A stretch of 50,953 nucleotides of DNA from Alloalcanivorax venustensis ISO4. GTDB taxonomy: Bacteria; Pseudomonadota; Gammaproteobacteria; Pseudomonadales; Alcanivoracaceae. Shown piece after piece: positions 21,926-30,325 of this stretch (positions are counted from its first letter, which is position 1; every line of letters starts with the position of its first letter). The stretch lies in assembly GCF_015356855.1 (NCBI RefSeq), contig NZ_ARXR01000023.1:1-50953 (forward strand), written 5' to 3'. Below the pieces are notes generated by a model. The model was not told the DNA's origin. It made no database searches and worked only from the letters and a program-made list of their open reading frames with translations. The position numbers and the translations under genes were made by a program.

Positions 21926-22761
21926 CCCGCGTCTTCCTGCCCGGGCTTGGGCAGGCCGGTGCCGCACTGCTTGCAGAAGCGGGCGTCCGGATCATGGTCA
22001 TGGCGGTGGCAGTTGGGGCACTCGCGCTCGTAGCGCCGGGCCATGCTCGCCTTGGACATTTCCGCGGTGACGATGCCGGTGGGCACGGCGATGATGGCGT
22101 AACCGGTGATCATCGCCATGGACGCCACCGCCTGGCCCAGCGAGGTTTGCGGTGAAATATCGCCGTAGCCCACCGTGGTGATGGTGACGATGGCCCAGTA
22201 GATGCTGCGTGGAATGCTGGTGAAACCGTTGGCCGGCCCCTCCACCAGATACATCAGGCTGCCGAAGATGATGATCACGATCACCACCGAGAACATGAAG
22301 ATGCCGATCTTGCGTCGGGTGCGCACCAGGGTGGCGCCGAGCTCGTTGGCCTCGGTCATCAGGTGGGCCAGCTTGAGCACCCGGAACACCCGCAATACGC
22401 GCAGCGCACGGATGGTGAGCAGGTAGTTGGCGCCCGGCAGAAACAGGCTCAGGTAGGTGGGAATGATCGACAGCAGGTCCACCACCCCGAAAAAGCTGCG
22501 CGCGTAACGCAGCGGCCGGTCGCTGACCCACAGGCGGATCATGTACTCAAAGGTGAACAGCAGCGTAAAGAACCATTCCGCGCCGTACAGCCAGGTGCCG
22601 TATTGCTGATGGATGGACTGCACGCTGTCGAGCATCACCGCCGCGACGCTGGCGAGAATGGCGACGATCAGCAGCTGATCAAAATATTGCCCTGCCGGCG
22701 TATCGGTGCCGAAAATGATGTGGCGCCAGCGATCGCGCAGGGAAACGGAATCCGAACTCAT
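21922..22761 (-). CDS. Voltage-gated-type potassium channel with C-terminal zinc ribbon
   Basis: A 279-residue six-helix ion channel. The S4 region is rich in spaced Arg (RALRVLRVFRVLKL), the selectivity filter is TITTVGYGD, and the S6 helix follows (AVASMAMITGYAIIAVPTGI). The C-terminus carries a CPNCH and CKQCG pair forming a zinc-ribbon-like module, preceded by a short basic linker; this tail could regulate or assemble the tetramer. It sits on the inner membrane and faces the opposite redoxin gene with a 126-nt divergent promoter region. Confidence 0.87.
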   Translation of the reverse strand: MSSDSVSLRDRWRHIIFGTDTPAGQYFDQLLIVAILASVAAVMLDSVQSIHQQYGTWLYGAEWFFTLLFTFEYMIRLWVSDRPLRYARSFFGVVDLLSIIPTYLSLFLPGANYLLTIRALRVLRVFRVLKLAHLMTEANELGATLVRTRRKIGIFMFSVVIVIIIFGSLMYLVEGPANGFTSIPRSIYWAIVTITTVGYGDISPQTSLGQAVASMAMITGYAIIAVPTGIVTAEMSKASMARRYERECPNCHRHDHDPDARFCKQCGTGLPKPGQEDAG

Positions 22762-22887
22762 GGAACCTCGGGCCGGGACATTGCGAGAACGCTATTCTGT
22801 CTTGTCCATCGTCCGTTGACCACTTAGTCTCTGTTTTATATACGAATAAAAAGCCGTCTGCTGTACCGCACCGCTTGAGGGGGGATC

Positions 22888-23745
22888 ATGGCGCGCGTCA
22901 AAGCGTTGTTCATTTCGTTGTACCCATTCGCCTCGTTGTTTATCTGTGCCCATGCCCTGTGGCTGGGCTGGCAGGACCGGCATTGGCTGTGGGCCGGCCC
23001 GTTGCTGGTCAACGTTCCGATTCTGGTGTTGCTGGGCTGGCTGGTCAGCCTGGGGCCGGCGCGCACCAGCCCGCATTTGCCGCTGGCCACCCTGTGCGCC
23101 TGGCTGGGCGCGGCGGTGACCCTGCTGGGCACCTTGTCGCTCGGCGATCCCCGCTGGCTGGCCTGGTTGTACACCGGGCTGGGCCTGCTCGGCCTTTGCG
23201 CCTACCTGTTCTGGTACAGCCCCCTGCAGCGCGACGCCGCCGACGGCCCGCGGCCCGGCCAGTTGCTGCCGCCGCTGGCGTTCCGGGATCTGGAGGGGCG
23301 GCCGGTGTCCACCACTTCGCTGCACGGGGCGCCGGCGGTGATGCTGTTTTTCCGTGGCAACTGGTGCCCGGTGTGCATGGCCCAGGTGCGCGAGCTGGCC
23401 CGGCGTCGCCCGCAACTGGAACGGCGCGGTGCCCGCATTATCCTGGTCAGCGCTCAGCCCGGCGCCCGCACCGGTCGGCTCGCCGCCCGCCTGGGCGTGC
23501 CGATGGAGTGGTGGGTGGACCCGCAGCTGGACGCCGCCCGGCAACTGCGCATCCTCGACCCCGGGGGCACGCCCCTGGGCCTGGAGCTGTTCGGCTACCC
23601 CTCGGACACGGTGCTGCCCACGGTGTTGATCACCGACGCCCGGGGCGAGATCTGCTACGTGGACCTGGCCGACAATTACCGGGTGCGCCCGGAACCCGCC
23701 ACCTTCCTTCGCGTGCTGGACACCATGGTGCCGGCCCCGCGCTAG
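22888..23745 (+). CDS. Membrane-anchored redoxin (AhpC/TSA family)
   Basis: A 285-residue protein with about four N-terminal membrane helices (residues 5-110) followed by a thioredoxin-fold peroxiredoxin-like domain. The active site is C160-PV-C163 in FFRGNWCPVCMAQ, and the later LPTVLITDARGEICYVDL strand with its cis-proline is intact. A thiol reductase or peroxidase role at the membrane is inferred from the fold; which side of the membrane the domain faces is not clear. ATG 22888 follows GGGGGA. Confidence 0.8.
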   Translation: MARVKALFISLYPFASLFICAHALWLGWQDRHWLWAGPLLVNVPILVLLGWLVSLGPARTSPHLPLATLCAWLGAAVTLLGTLSLGDPRWLAWLYTGLGLLGLCAYLFWYSPLQRDAADGPRPGQLLPPLAFRDLEGRPVSTTSLHGAPAVMLFFRGNWCPVCMAQVRELARRRPQLERRGARIILVSAQPGARTGRLAARLGVPMEWWVDPQLDAARQLRILDPGGTPLGLELFGYPSDTVLPTVLITDARGEICYVDLADNYRVRPEPATFLRVLDTMVPAPR

Positions 23746-23896
23746 CCGCGGTGCTGGCACGGCCGTACCCTCGGGCGTTTCTCCGGTAAATAAAGGTTTC
23801 CGGGAGTCGTGCCGGATAACCGTTCGATTACCACCGCTACGCTTTATTACATACCCGCAACGGCGTGCATCTACATCGCTTTGCACACCCCTTCCA

Positions 23897-23937
23897 TAGT
23901 CGCAAAGTCAGTCTCCATTTCGGGGGGCTAGCGACTA
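23897..23937 (+). promoter_or_regulatory. Inverted repeat in the leader of the repeat lipoprotein gene
   Basis: TAGTCGC (23897-23903) and GCGACTA (23931-23937) can pair around a 27-base loop, immediately before the AAAAAGGGAGGGG ribosome site. In RNA this could be a small leader hairpin. The rest of the 217-base gap from 23746 shows only AT-richer promoter-like sequence. Confidence 0.35.
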
Positions 23938-23962
23938 AGAAGTAAAAAGGGAGGGGTAAACC

Positions 23963-26317
23963 TTGGATACCAACATCAAACATCTCATCGGTGGTGGCGT
24001 GCTCGCGCTGCTGCTGACCGCCTGCGGCGGCGGAAGCAGCGGGGGCGGTGACGTCTCCGGCAATTCGCCGACGCCCTCAACCCGTGACCTGCCGGAAGAA
24101 ATGGCGGCGGTCGTGGACGAGTCCAACGCCTTTACCGAAGAATTCTGCCCGGAGACCTCGGAAGGGGCCGCCGGCACGCCGCTTGATCCGGTTCTTTGCG
24201 TCGAGGAAAGCGAAGAATCCGAAGGCGGCGCGCCGGATCCCACCGACGTGGTCGCTCAGTTCTGTCCCACCGCGGCGTCCTCGTTCGATCTGGAAGGCGC
24301 CTTCGACCCGGCGGCCTTCACCGAAGGCTTCGACGATCCGGCCGGCTTCCTGACCGACGGCCCGCTGTCGTTCCCGATCGCCTGTCTGCAGGAATCGGCC
24401 ACCAACCTGGACGGCCTGCAGGAGCTGATCGGCGGCAGCAACCCGATCACCGAGCAGCTGTGCCCGGTGGCGGCCACCGAGCCGTCCTTTGACCCGGCCA
24501 CCTGCTTCGCGGAAGTGACCGGCGGCGCCAACGGCGGTCTGCCCGGCCTGCCCGGTGGCGGTGACGGCGGCGGCAGCGTGCCCGGTGCCGACCAGTTCCT
24601 GAACCAGTTCTGCCCGGAAAGCGCCGGTGCCGGTGTCGGCCCGGAGACCCCGCTGAACTGTCTCAACGAAGCCAGCCGTGTCTACATCACCATTGTCGAC
24701 ATGATCACCAACCCGAACCCGCTCACCGACGCCGTTTGTCCGCTGGAAGCCGGCACCGGGCGCGTGGATCCGGTGGTGTGTTTCGAGGAAGCCGTGAGCG
24801 GTGGCGGCATGCCCGGCCTGCCCGGTCTGGGTGATCTGCCCGGTCTGCCCGGCGGCGGTGACGGTGGCGACGGCGGTACGCCGGACGTTCCCGGTCTGGA
24901 TCAGCTGACCGATGTGCTGTCCGGCATCTGCCCGGAGACCCTGGAAGCCGAAGTCGGCCCGACCACCCCGATCGACTGTCTGGCGGAAGCCGGCGGCAGC
25001 TTCGGCGGTTTCGAAGACCTGCTCGGCGGCCTCGGTGGCAGCAACCCGCTCACCGAAGCCCTGTGCCCGACCGCCGCCACGGCGGAAAGCTTTGACCCGG
25101 CGGCCTGCTTCACCGAAGCGGCCGGTCAGCTGCCCTCCGCACCGGGTGGTGGCTCCCCGCAGATTCCCGGCGCCGGCATGGCTCTGGAGCGAATCTGTCC
25201 GGTGGCAGCGGGCGAGGAAATCGGCCCCACCACGCCGTTCGACTGCCTGCTGGAATTGGGCGGCGGCTTCGGCGACCTGGAAGGTCTGCTCGGCGGTCTC
25301 GCCGACGGTGGTCTGGAAGGCGGCAACCCCCTGACCGACGCCCTGTGCCCGGTGACGTCCGAGGAAGGTCTGGATCCGGCGGCCTGCTTCATGGAAGCCC
25401 TGGAAGGTCTGCCCGGCGGTGACGGCGGCACCCCGGAACTTCCCGGCGGTGAGCAGCTGCTGGGCCAGCTGTGCCCGGAAGCCGGTGCCGGTGAAATCGG
25501 CCCGACCACCCCGATCGAGTGTCTGACCGAAGCCGGCCAGAACCTGGGCAACATCCAGGACATGCTCGGCGGCCTGGGCGGCAGCAACCCGCTCACCGAA
25601 GCCGTATGCCCGACCGCGTCCGCGGCCGAGCAGTTGGACCCGGCGGCCTGCCTGAGCGAAGCCCTGGGCGGCGGTCTGCCCGGCCTGCCCGGTGGCGGCG
25701 ACGGCGGCGGCGTACCGGAAATTCCCGGTGTGAGCGATGGCCTGGCGCAGCTGTGCCCGGAAGCCGGTGCCGGTGAAATCGGCCCGACCACCCCGCTGGA
25801 GTGCCTCACCGAGGCCGGCCAGAACCTGGGCGGTCTCACCGACCTGCTGGGTGGCCTGGGCGGCAGCAACCCGCTCACCGACGCGCTGTGCCCGGCGGCC
25901 TCAGGCGCCGAGCAGCTTGATCCGGCGGCCTGCTTCACCGAAGCCCTGGGCAACCTGCCCGGCGCCCCCGGTGGCGACGGCGGCACCGGCGGCATCCCGG
26001 AAATCCCGGGTTTGAGCGACGGCCTGGCGCAGATCTGCCCGCTGGCACTGGAAGACGAAGTGGGTCCGACCACGCCGCTGGACTGCCTGATGGAAGCCGG
26101 CGGTAGCCTGAGCCAGCTCCAGGACCTGCTCGGCGGCCTGGGCGGCGGTGAAGGCGGTGAAGGCTCCGCTGATCCGGTGACCGGCCAGCTGTGCCCGGAA
26201 GCCGGCGCCGGCGGCCTCAGCCCGACCCTGCCGTTCGAATGTTTGCTGGAAGCGGGGCAGAACCTGCCCGAACTGCTGACCGGCCTGCCGGACCTGCTTG
26301 GCGGTCTGGCGCCGTAA
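23963..26317 (+). CDS. Large Cys-rich repeat lipoprotein, nearly lysine-free
   Basis: A 784-residue predicted lipoprotein: TTG start after a strong ribosome site, a short signal and lipobox LLLTAC followed by a GGGSSGGG linker. The rest is about seven tandem units, each with the pattern C-P-x8-GPTTP-x2-C-L-x-E-AG, then a GGLGGSNPLT hinge, then C-P-x(8-9)-DPAAC-F-x-EAL, joined by collagen-like GLPGLPGGGDGGG spacers. There are four Cys per full unit, suggesting two disulfides each. The protein is highly acidic, with a single Lys, in the signal sequence, and very few Arg. I do not recognise the family; a surface, adhesin-like or calcium-binding structural role is only a guess. Two terminator-like hairpins follow. 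Confidence 0.75.
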   Translation: MDTNIKHLIGGGVLALLLTACGGGSSGGGDVSGNSPTPSTRDLPEEMAAVVDESNAFTEEFCPETSEGAAGTPLDPVLCVEESEESEGGAPDPTDVVAQFCPTAASSFDLEGAFDPAAFTEGFDDPAGFLTDGPLSFPIACLQESATNLDGLQELIGGSNPITEQLCPVAATEPSFDPATCFAEVTGGANGGLPGLPGGGDGGGSVPGADQFLNQFCPESAGAGVGPETPLNCLNEASRVYITIVDMITNPNPLTDAVCPLEAGTGRVDPVVCFEEAVSGGGMPGLPGLGDLPGLPGGGDGGDGGTPDVPGLDQLTDVLSGICPETLEAEVGPTTPIDCLAEAGGSFGGFEDLLGGLGGSNPLTEALCPTAATAESFDPAACFTEAAGQLPSAPGGGSPQIPGAGMALERICPVAAGEEIGPTTPFDCLLELGGGFGDLEGLLGGLADGGLEGGNPLTDALCPVTSEEGLDPAACFMEALEGLPGGDGGTPELPGGEQLLGQLCPEAGAGEIGPTTPIECLTEAGQNLGNIQDMLGGLGGSNPLTEAVCPTASAAEQLDPAACLSEALGGGLPGLPGGGDGGGVPEIPGVSDGLAQLCPEAGAGEIGPTTPLECLTEAGQNLGGLTDLLGGLGGSNPLTDALCPAASGAEQLDPAACFTEALGNLPGAPGGDGGTGGIPEIPGLSDGLAQICPLALEDEVGPTTPLDCLMEAGGSLSQLQDLLGGLGGGEGGEGSADPVTGQLCPEAGAGGLSPTLPFECLLEAGQNLPELLTGLPDLLGGLAP
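24257..26250 (+). repeat. Tandem coding repeats, last copies with exact 282-bp period
   Basis: Units begin near 24257, 24605, 24923, 25190, 25466, 25748 and 26030. Spacings are 348, 318, 267, 276, 282 and 282 bases. The units at 25466 and 25748 are almost identical at DNA level over the first 85 bases, indicating recent duplication, whereas N-terminal units have diverged. The last unit is partial. Confidence 0.8.
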
Positions 26318-26342
26318 CGGCAACCACGGTTTGATCGGTGTC

Positions 26343-26359
26343 CCGCCGTTCGCGGCGGG
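26343..26359. terminator. UUCG-type hairpin
   Basis: CCCGCCG and CGGCGGG pair around a TTCG tetraloop just after the repeat lipoprotein stop codon. It has no T run and may stabilise the 3' end ahead of the stronger terminator that follows. Confidence 0.5.
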
Positions 26360-26376
26360 GGCCGGTCCCCGAAAAC

Positions 26377-26411
26377 AAAAAAGCCCCGGCCATTCGGCCG
26401 GGGCTTTTTTT
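26377..26411. terminator. Bidirectional Rho-independent terminator
   Basis: AAAAAAGCCCCGGCC, an ATTC loop and GGCCGGGGCTTTTTT form a long GC stem flanked by A and T runs, so it can end both the plus-strand lipoprotein and the minus-strand DAHP synthase transcripts. Confidence 0.9.
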
Positions 26412-26440
26412 GTGGCAGCTTGCCTTGCAAGCGAAAGGCT
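26411..26440. repeat. Partial REP-like repeat
   Basis: TGTGGCAGCTTGCCTTGCAA followed by GCGAAAGGC matches the left end of the element at 31563-31590 (TGTGGGAGCTTGCTTGCAAG, then CGAAAGGC) with few differences. It abuts the aroG stop codon. Confidence 0.6.
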
Positions 26441-26442
26441 GG

Positions 26443-27516
26443 CTACTGATTCCGGCGGGGCAGGGTGTCGCGCACCTTGTCGGCGAGATCGCGGATGCTC
26501 TGCTCGGTGGTGTCCCAGGCGATGCAGCCGTCGGTCACCGACACGCCGTATTCCAGATCGTCCAGATTGGCCGGCAGCTTCTGGTTGCCGCCCTTGAGGT
26601 GGGATTCCACCATCAGGCCGACAATCGACTTGTTGCCTTCCAGAATCTGGTTGCCGATATTTTCCATCACCAGCGGCTGCAGGTTCGGGTCCTTGTTGGA
26701 GTTGGCGTGGGAGCAATCCACCATGATGTTGGTGGACACGCCGGCTTTCTCCAGAGCGCTCTCCGCCAGGGCCACGGACACCGAATCGTAGTTGGGTTTG
26801 CCGCCGCCGCCGCGCAGCACCACATGGGCGTAGGGGTTGCCCTTGGTGGTGGTCAGCGCCACCCGGCCGTCCGGGTCGATGCCCAGGAAACGGTGCGGGT
26901 GCTTGACGCTGAGCATGGCGTTGACCGCCACGTCCAGGCTGCCGTCGGTGCCGTTCTTGAAGCCCACCGGGCCGGACAGGCCGGAAGACATCTCCCGGTG
27001 GGTCTGGGATTCGGTGGTGCGCGCGCCGATCGCCGACCAGGAGATCAGATCCTGCATGTACTGCGGGGTGGTCGGGTCGAGCGCCTCGGTGGCCGCCGGC
27101 AGGCCCAGCTCGGCCACGTCCAGCAGCAGCTTGCGGGCAATGTGCAGGCCGTCCTGCACTTTGAAGGAGTCGTTCATGTAAGGGTCGTTGATCAGACCCT
27201 TCCAGCCCACCGTGGTGCGCGGCTTTTCGAAGTACACGCGCAGTACCAGAAACAGGGCGTCGTCCACCTCGGCGGCCAGCTTCTTGAGCCGCTCGGCGTA
27301 TTCCATGGCCGCTTTCGGGTCATGGATGGAGCAGGGGCCGATCACCACGAACAGGCGCGGATCCTTGCGGTCGAGGATGTCGCGGATCTGCTGGCGACCC
27401 TGGAATACGGTTTCCGCCGCCGCTTCGCTGAGCGGCAGCTTTTCCTTCAGGGCCCGGGGGGTGATCAGCACCTCCTGGGATTCGATGTTGAGATCGTCTA
27501 ATTGCTTCTGGCTCAT
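26443..27516 (-). CDS. aroG: 3-deoxy-7-phosphoheptulonate (DAHP) synthase, class I
   Basis: A 357-residue enzyme condensing phosphoenolpyruvate and erythrose 4-phosphate in the first step of aromatic amino acid synthesis. Recognisable motifs are LFVVIGPCSIHD (PEP site and metal Cys), FEKPRTTVGWKG, ARTTESQTHREMSSGL, FKNGTDGS and MVDCSHANSNKD with the metal His. Which feedback type (Phe, Tyr or Trp) it is cannot be decided here; the symbol is generic. ATG 27516 is chosen over longer frames that overlap cobB. It lies 73 nt downstream of cobB. Confidence 0.93.
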   Translation of the reverse strand: MSQKQLDDLNIESQEVLITPRALKEKLPLSEAAAETVFQGRQQIRDILDRKDPRLFVVIGPCSIHDPKAAMEYAERLKKLAAEVDDALFLVLRVYFEKPRTTVGWKGLINDPYMNDSFKVQDGLHIARKLLLDVAELGLPAATEALDPTTPQYMQDLISWSAIGARTTESQTHREMSSGLSGPVGFKNGTDGSLDVAVNAMLSVKHPHRFLGIDPDGRVALTTTKGNPYAHVVLRGGGGKPNYDSVSVALAESALEKAGVSTNIMVDCSHANSNKDPNLQPLVMENIGNQILEGNKSIVGLMVESHLKGGNQKLPANLDDLEYGVSVTDGCIAWDTTEQSIRDLADKVRDTLPRRNQ

Positions 27517-27589
27517 GAGTCTGGCTATGCCTGTTATTTCGGTGTCGACGGATTTTGGCAGTCTAGCCGAATCCGTTGCAGGAATCAGC

Positions 27590-28318
27590 CTATTGCCGGG
27601 ATAGAGTGGCGCTGGTATCGCCGAGCAGTTCGCGGACATAGGCGGGCACCAGCTCGGTGGCGCGCCCGTGACGGTGTTCGTGGAACGCGGTGAGCTGCTC
27701 CGAGGGCTCCAGGTTGAGTTCGGTGGTGTGCGCGCCGCTGGCCCGCGCTTCCGCCACGAAGCCGGCGGCCGGGTAGACGTTGCCGCTGGTGCCGATGCTG
27801 ATAAAGCGCTCGCAGCCGGCCAGGGTGGCGTAGATGCGCTCCATCTCCAGGGGCATTTCACCGAACCACACCACATGGGGGCGCAGGCAGCCGGCGGCGC
27901 CGCACACGGTGCAGCTCAGGGCCGGGTCCAGATCGCGGTCGGCGGGCACCAGTGTTTCGGTGCTCTGGCAGCGCGCCTTGAGCAGCTCGCCGTGCATGTG
28001 GATGACGTTCCGGCTGCCGGCGCGCTCGTGCAGGTCGTCCACGTTCTGGGTCACCACCAGCACCTGGCCGGGCAGCGACTGCTCCAGCTCGGCCAGGGCC
28101 CGGTGGGCGGCATTGGGCTGGATCGCCGGGTCGCGCAACTGTTCACGGCGCTGGTTGTAAAAACTCTGCACGCCATGCGGATCGCGCTGGAAGGCTTCCG
28201 GGGTGGCCACGTCCTCGATGCGGTGGTTTTCCCACAGGCCGCCGGCGTCGCGAAACGTATTGATACCGGATTCCGCCGAGATTCCGGCGCCGGTAAGTAT
28301 TACAATCCTTTCCTGCAT
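27590..28318 (-). CDS. cobB: NAD-dependent protein deacylase (sirtuin)
   Basis: A 242-residue class III sirtuin removing acyl groups from lysine with consumption of NAD. Motifs: GAGISAESGINTFRD (NAD binding), VTQNVDDLHERAG, the catalytic His in IHMHGELL, and a zinc region with C-x-x-C-x3-C before LRPHVVWFGEMPLE. The Tyr and Arg in FYNQRR are the pair that recognise succinyl and malonyl groups, so desuccinylase activity is likely as in E. coli CobB. It is divergent from the hypothetical gene at 28361. Confidence 0.92.
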   Translation of the reverse strand: MQERIVILTGAGISAESGINTFRDAGGLWENHRIEDVATPEAFQRDPHGVQSFYNQRREQLRDPAIQPNAAHRALAELEQSLPGQVLVVTQNVDDLHERAGSRNVIHMHGELLKARCQSTETLVPADRDLDPALSCTVCGAAGCLRPHVVWFGEMPLEMERIYATLAGCERFISIGTSGNVYPAAGFVAEARASGAHTTELNLEPSEQLTAFHEHRHGRATELVPAYVRELLGDTSATLSRQ

Positions 28319-28360
28319 GGCTGCTGCCTCCGCCTGTCTTCTTCGTTACCGTGGAGTGTT

Positions 28361-28735
28361 ATGGATACCATCATCTCAAGGCAGGAAACACTTTCCCTGC
28401 CGGCCCGGGGACCTGTCAATTTGCTGCATTTCCACCAGGGCATGGTGCTGCTGATCGGCGCCGACGCGGTGGGTCTGTACCGTGACCGGCGCGCCGTGGA
28501 AGACCCGCTCGCCAATGGTCTGGTCGGCTACGAGCCGATTCCCGAGGCGCTGCGCTGCGAGTTCGAAGAGCCGGACGGCTATGTGGTCGAGCAGGTGTCC
28601 GGTTTTATCGGCCTGCGTTCCGGCGCCGCCATGTTCATACGCCCGGATGGCGTGGCGCTGTACGCTAGCAGCCTGGATGCGCTGCACAACCGTGATTGCC
28701 AGTGGGTAATCCCGTTTCCACCCCTTAATTCCTAG
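28361..28735 (+). CDS. Conserved-looking hypothetical protein
   Basis: A 124-residue protein of mixed beta-type sequence (LLHFHQGMVLLIGADAVGLY, then a GYVVEQVSGFIGLR stretch) without signal, membrane segment or a motif I recognise. ATG 28361 follows GTGGAG. It is 30 nt upstream of the GNAT-nitrilase gene in the same direction and probably shares its transcript; both its own family and role are unknown. Confidence 0.65.
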   Translation: MDTIISRQETLSLPARGPVNLLHFHQGMVLLIGADAVGLYRDRRAVEDPLANGLVGYEPIPEALRCEFEEPDGYVVEQVSGFIGLRSGAAMFIRPDGVALYASSLDALHNRDCQWVIPFPPLNS

Positions 28736-28765
28736 GAACCGCCGGTTCCTTCACTGGAGAGATCC

Positions 28766-30307
28766 ATGGCTGAAGAAAGCACTCGCCTGCGTCTGCGGCA
28801 ACTGACCCTGGAAGACTACCCGGCGCTGGCCCGGTTGATGGATCAGGTGTACCACGACATCGGCGGTGCCTGGCCCGAGGAAACCATTGCCACCCTGATC
28901 CGGTTGTTCCCGGAAGGGCAGTTGGTGATCGAGGACAACGGCACGCTGATCGCCACGGCGTTGACGGTAAAGGTGAGCTACGACCGGTTCTCCAACCCGC
29001 ACCGCTATGAAGACCTGATCACCGACGACAAGGTGCGCTCGCACAGCCGCAAGGGCGATGCGCTGTACGGCCTGGACGTGTTCGTGGACCCCGAGTACCG
29101 GGGTTACCGCCTGGGCCGGCGGCTCTATGAGGCGCGCAAGGATCTGTGCCGGGAAGAAAACCTGCGGGCGATTCTGGCCGGCGGCCGTCTGCCCGGCTAC
29201 ACCAACTACGCGGACAAGATGACGGTGACCGAGTACATCGCCGAAGTGGAAGCCCGCACCATTTACGATCCGATTCTGACCTTCCAGCTGTCCAACGGTT
29301 TCGACGTCAAGCGCCTGCTGGTGAAGTACCTGCCCGAGGACGAAAGCTCGCGCGGCTACGCCACCCTGCTGGAGTGGGACAATATCCTCTATCAGCCGGA
29401 GGACGACGGCGACTGGCCGCGCCGCTCGGTGGTGCGCCTGGGCGTGGTGCAGCGCCGCATGCGCAGCGCGCGCTCGGTGGAAGACCTGCTCAGCCAGGTG
29501 GAGTTCTTCATCGATTCGCTGTCCGATTACCGGGCCGATTTCGCCGTGCTGCCGGAATTCTTCAGCGCGCCGCTGATGGGCCTCAAGACCGACCTCAATT
29601 CCGTGGAAGCGGTGCGATACCTGGCCAGCTTCACCGAGGAAATCCGCGACGCCATGGCGGACATGGCGGTGAGCTACAACATCAACATCATCGGCGGCTC
29701 CATGCCGCTGGAAGAGGACGGGCGCATTTACAACGTCGCCTATCTGATGCGCCGCGACGGCTCGGTGGAGCAGCAGAAGAAGATTCACATCACCCCCCAC
29801 GAGCGCAAGGACTGGGCGATCCAGGGCGGTGACGGCCTGCGTATTTTCGACACCGACGCCGGCCGCATCGGCATTCTGATCTGCTACGACGTGGAATTCC
29901 CGGAGCTGGGCCGGCTGCTCGCCGAGCAGGGCATGGAGATTCTGTTCGTGCCGTTCTGGACCGACACCAAGAACGGCTACCTGCGGGTGCGTCATTGCGC
30001 CCAGGCGCGGGCGATCGAGAACGAATGCTACGTGGCGATTTCCGGCAGCGTCGGCAACCTGCCGCGCGTCGACAACGTGGACATTCAGTACGCCCAGTCC
30101 GCGGTGTTCTCGCCCAGTGATTTTTACTTCCCCCACGACGGCACCATCAGCGAGTCGGTGCCCAACACCGAGATGCTGCTGTTCGCCGACATCGACCTGG
30201 AAAAGCTCAAGCTGCTGCACAGCGAAGGCTCGGTCACCAATATCCGTGACCGCCGCAAGGACCTGTACAGCCTGGTCTGGAAGGGCAAGGAAGAGCTCGA
30301 CCCCTGA
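28766..30307 (+). CDS. GNAT acetyltransferase-carbon-nitrogen hydrolase fusion protein
   Basis: A 513-residue two-domain protein. Residues 1 to about 220 form a GNAT domain with the acetyl-CoA loop YRGYRLGRRLYEAR. Residues about 225-510 form a nitrilase-superfamily amidase domain with the triad Glu (LPEFFSAPL, about 266), Lys (KKIHITPHE, about 340) and Cys 373 (ICYDVEFPELG). The fused family is widespread in bacteria but its physiological substrate is not established to my knowledge. Ribosome site GGAGAG precedes ATG 28766. Confidence 0.88.
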   Translation: MAEESTRLRLRQLTLEDYPALARLMDQVYHDIGGAWPEETIATLIRLFPEGQLVIEDNGTLIATALTVKVSYDRFSNPHRYEDLITDDKVRSHSRKGDALYGLDVFVDPEYRGYRLGRRLYEARKDLCREENLRAILAGGRLPGYTNYADKMTVTEYIAEVEARTIYDPILTFQLSNGFDVKRLLVKYLPEDESSRGYATLLEWDNILYQPEDDGDWPRRSVVRLGVVQRRMRSARSVEDLLSQVEFFIDSLSDYRADFAVLPEFFSAPLMGLKTDLNSVEAVRYLASFTEEIRDAMADMAVSYNINIIGGSMPLEEDGRIYNVAYLMRRDGSVEQQKKIHITPHERKDWAIQGGDGLRIFDTDAGRIGILICYDVEFPELGRLLAEQGMEILFVPFWTDTKNGYLRVRHCAQARAIENECYVAISGSVGNLPRVDNVDIQYAQSAVFSPSDFYFPHDGTISESVPNTEMLLFADIDLEKLKLLHSEGSVTNIRDRRKDLYSLVWKGKEELDP

Positions 30308-30325
30308 GTTCCGGGGCGGCGCGTG

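Noticed and set aside
24257-26250. CRISPR-like array
   Set aside because: The regular repeats are in-frame protein repeats of about 282 bases without unique spacers of constant length.
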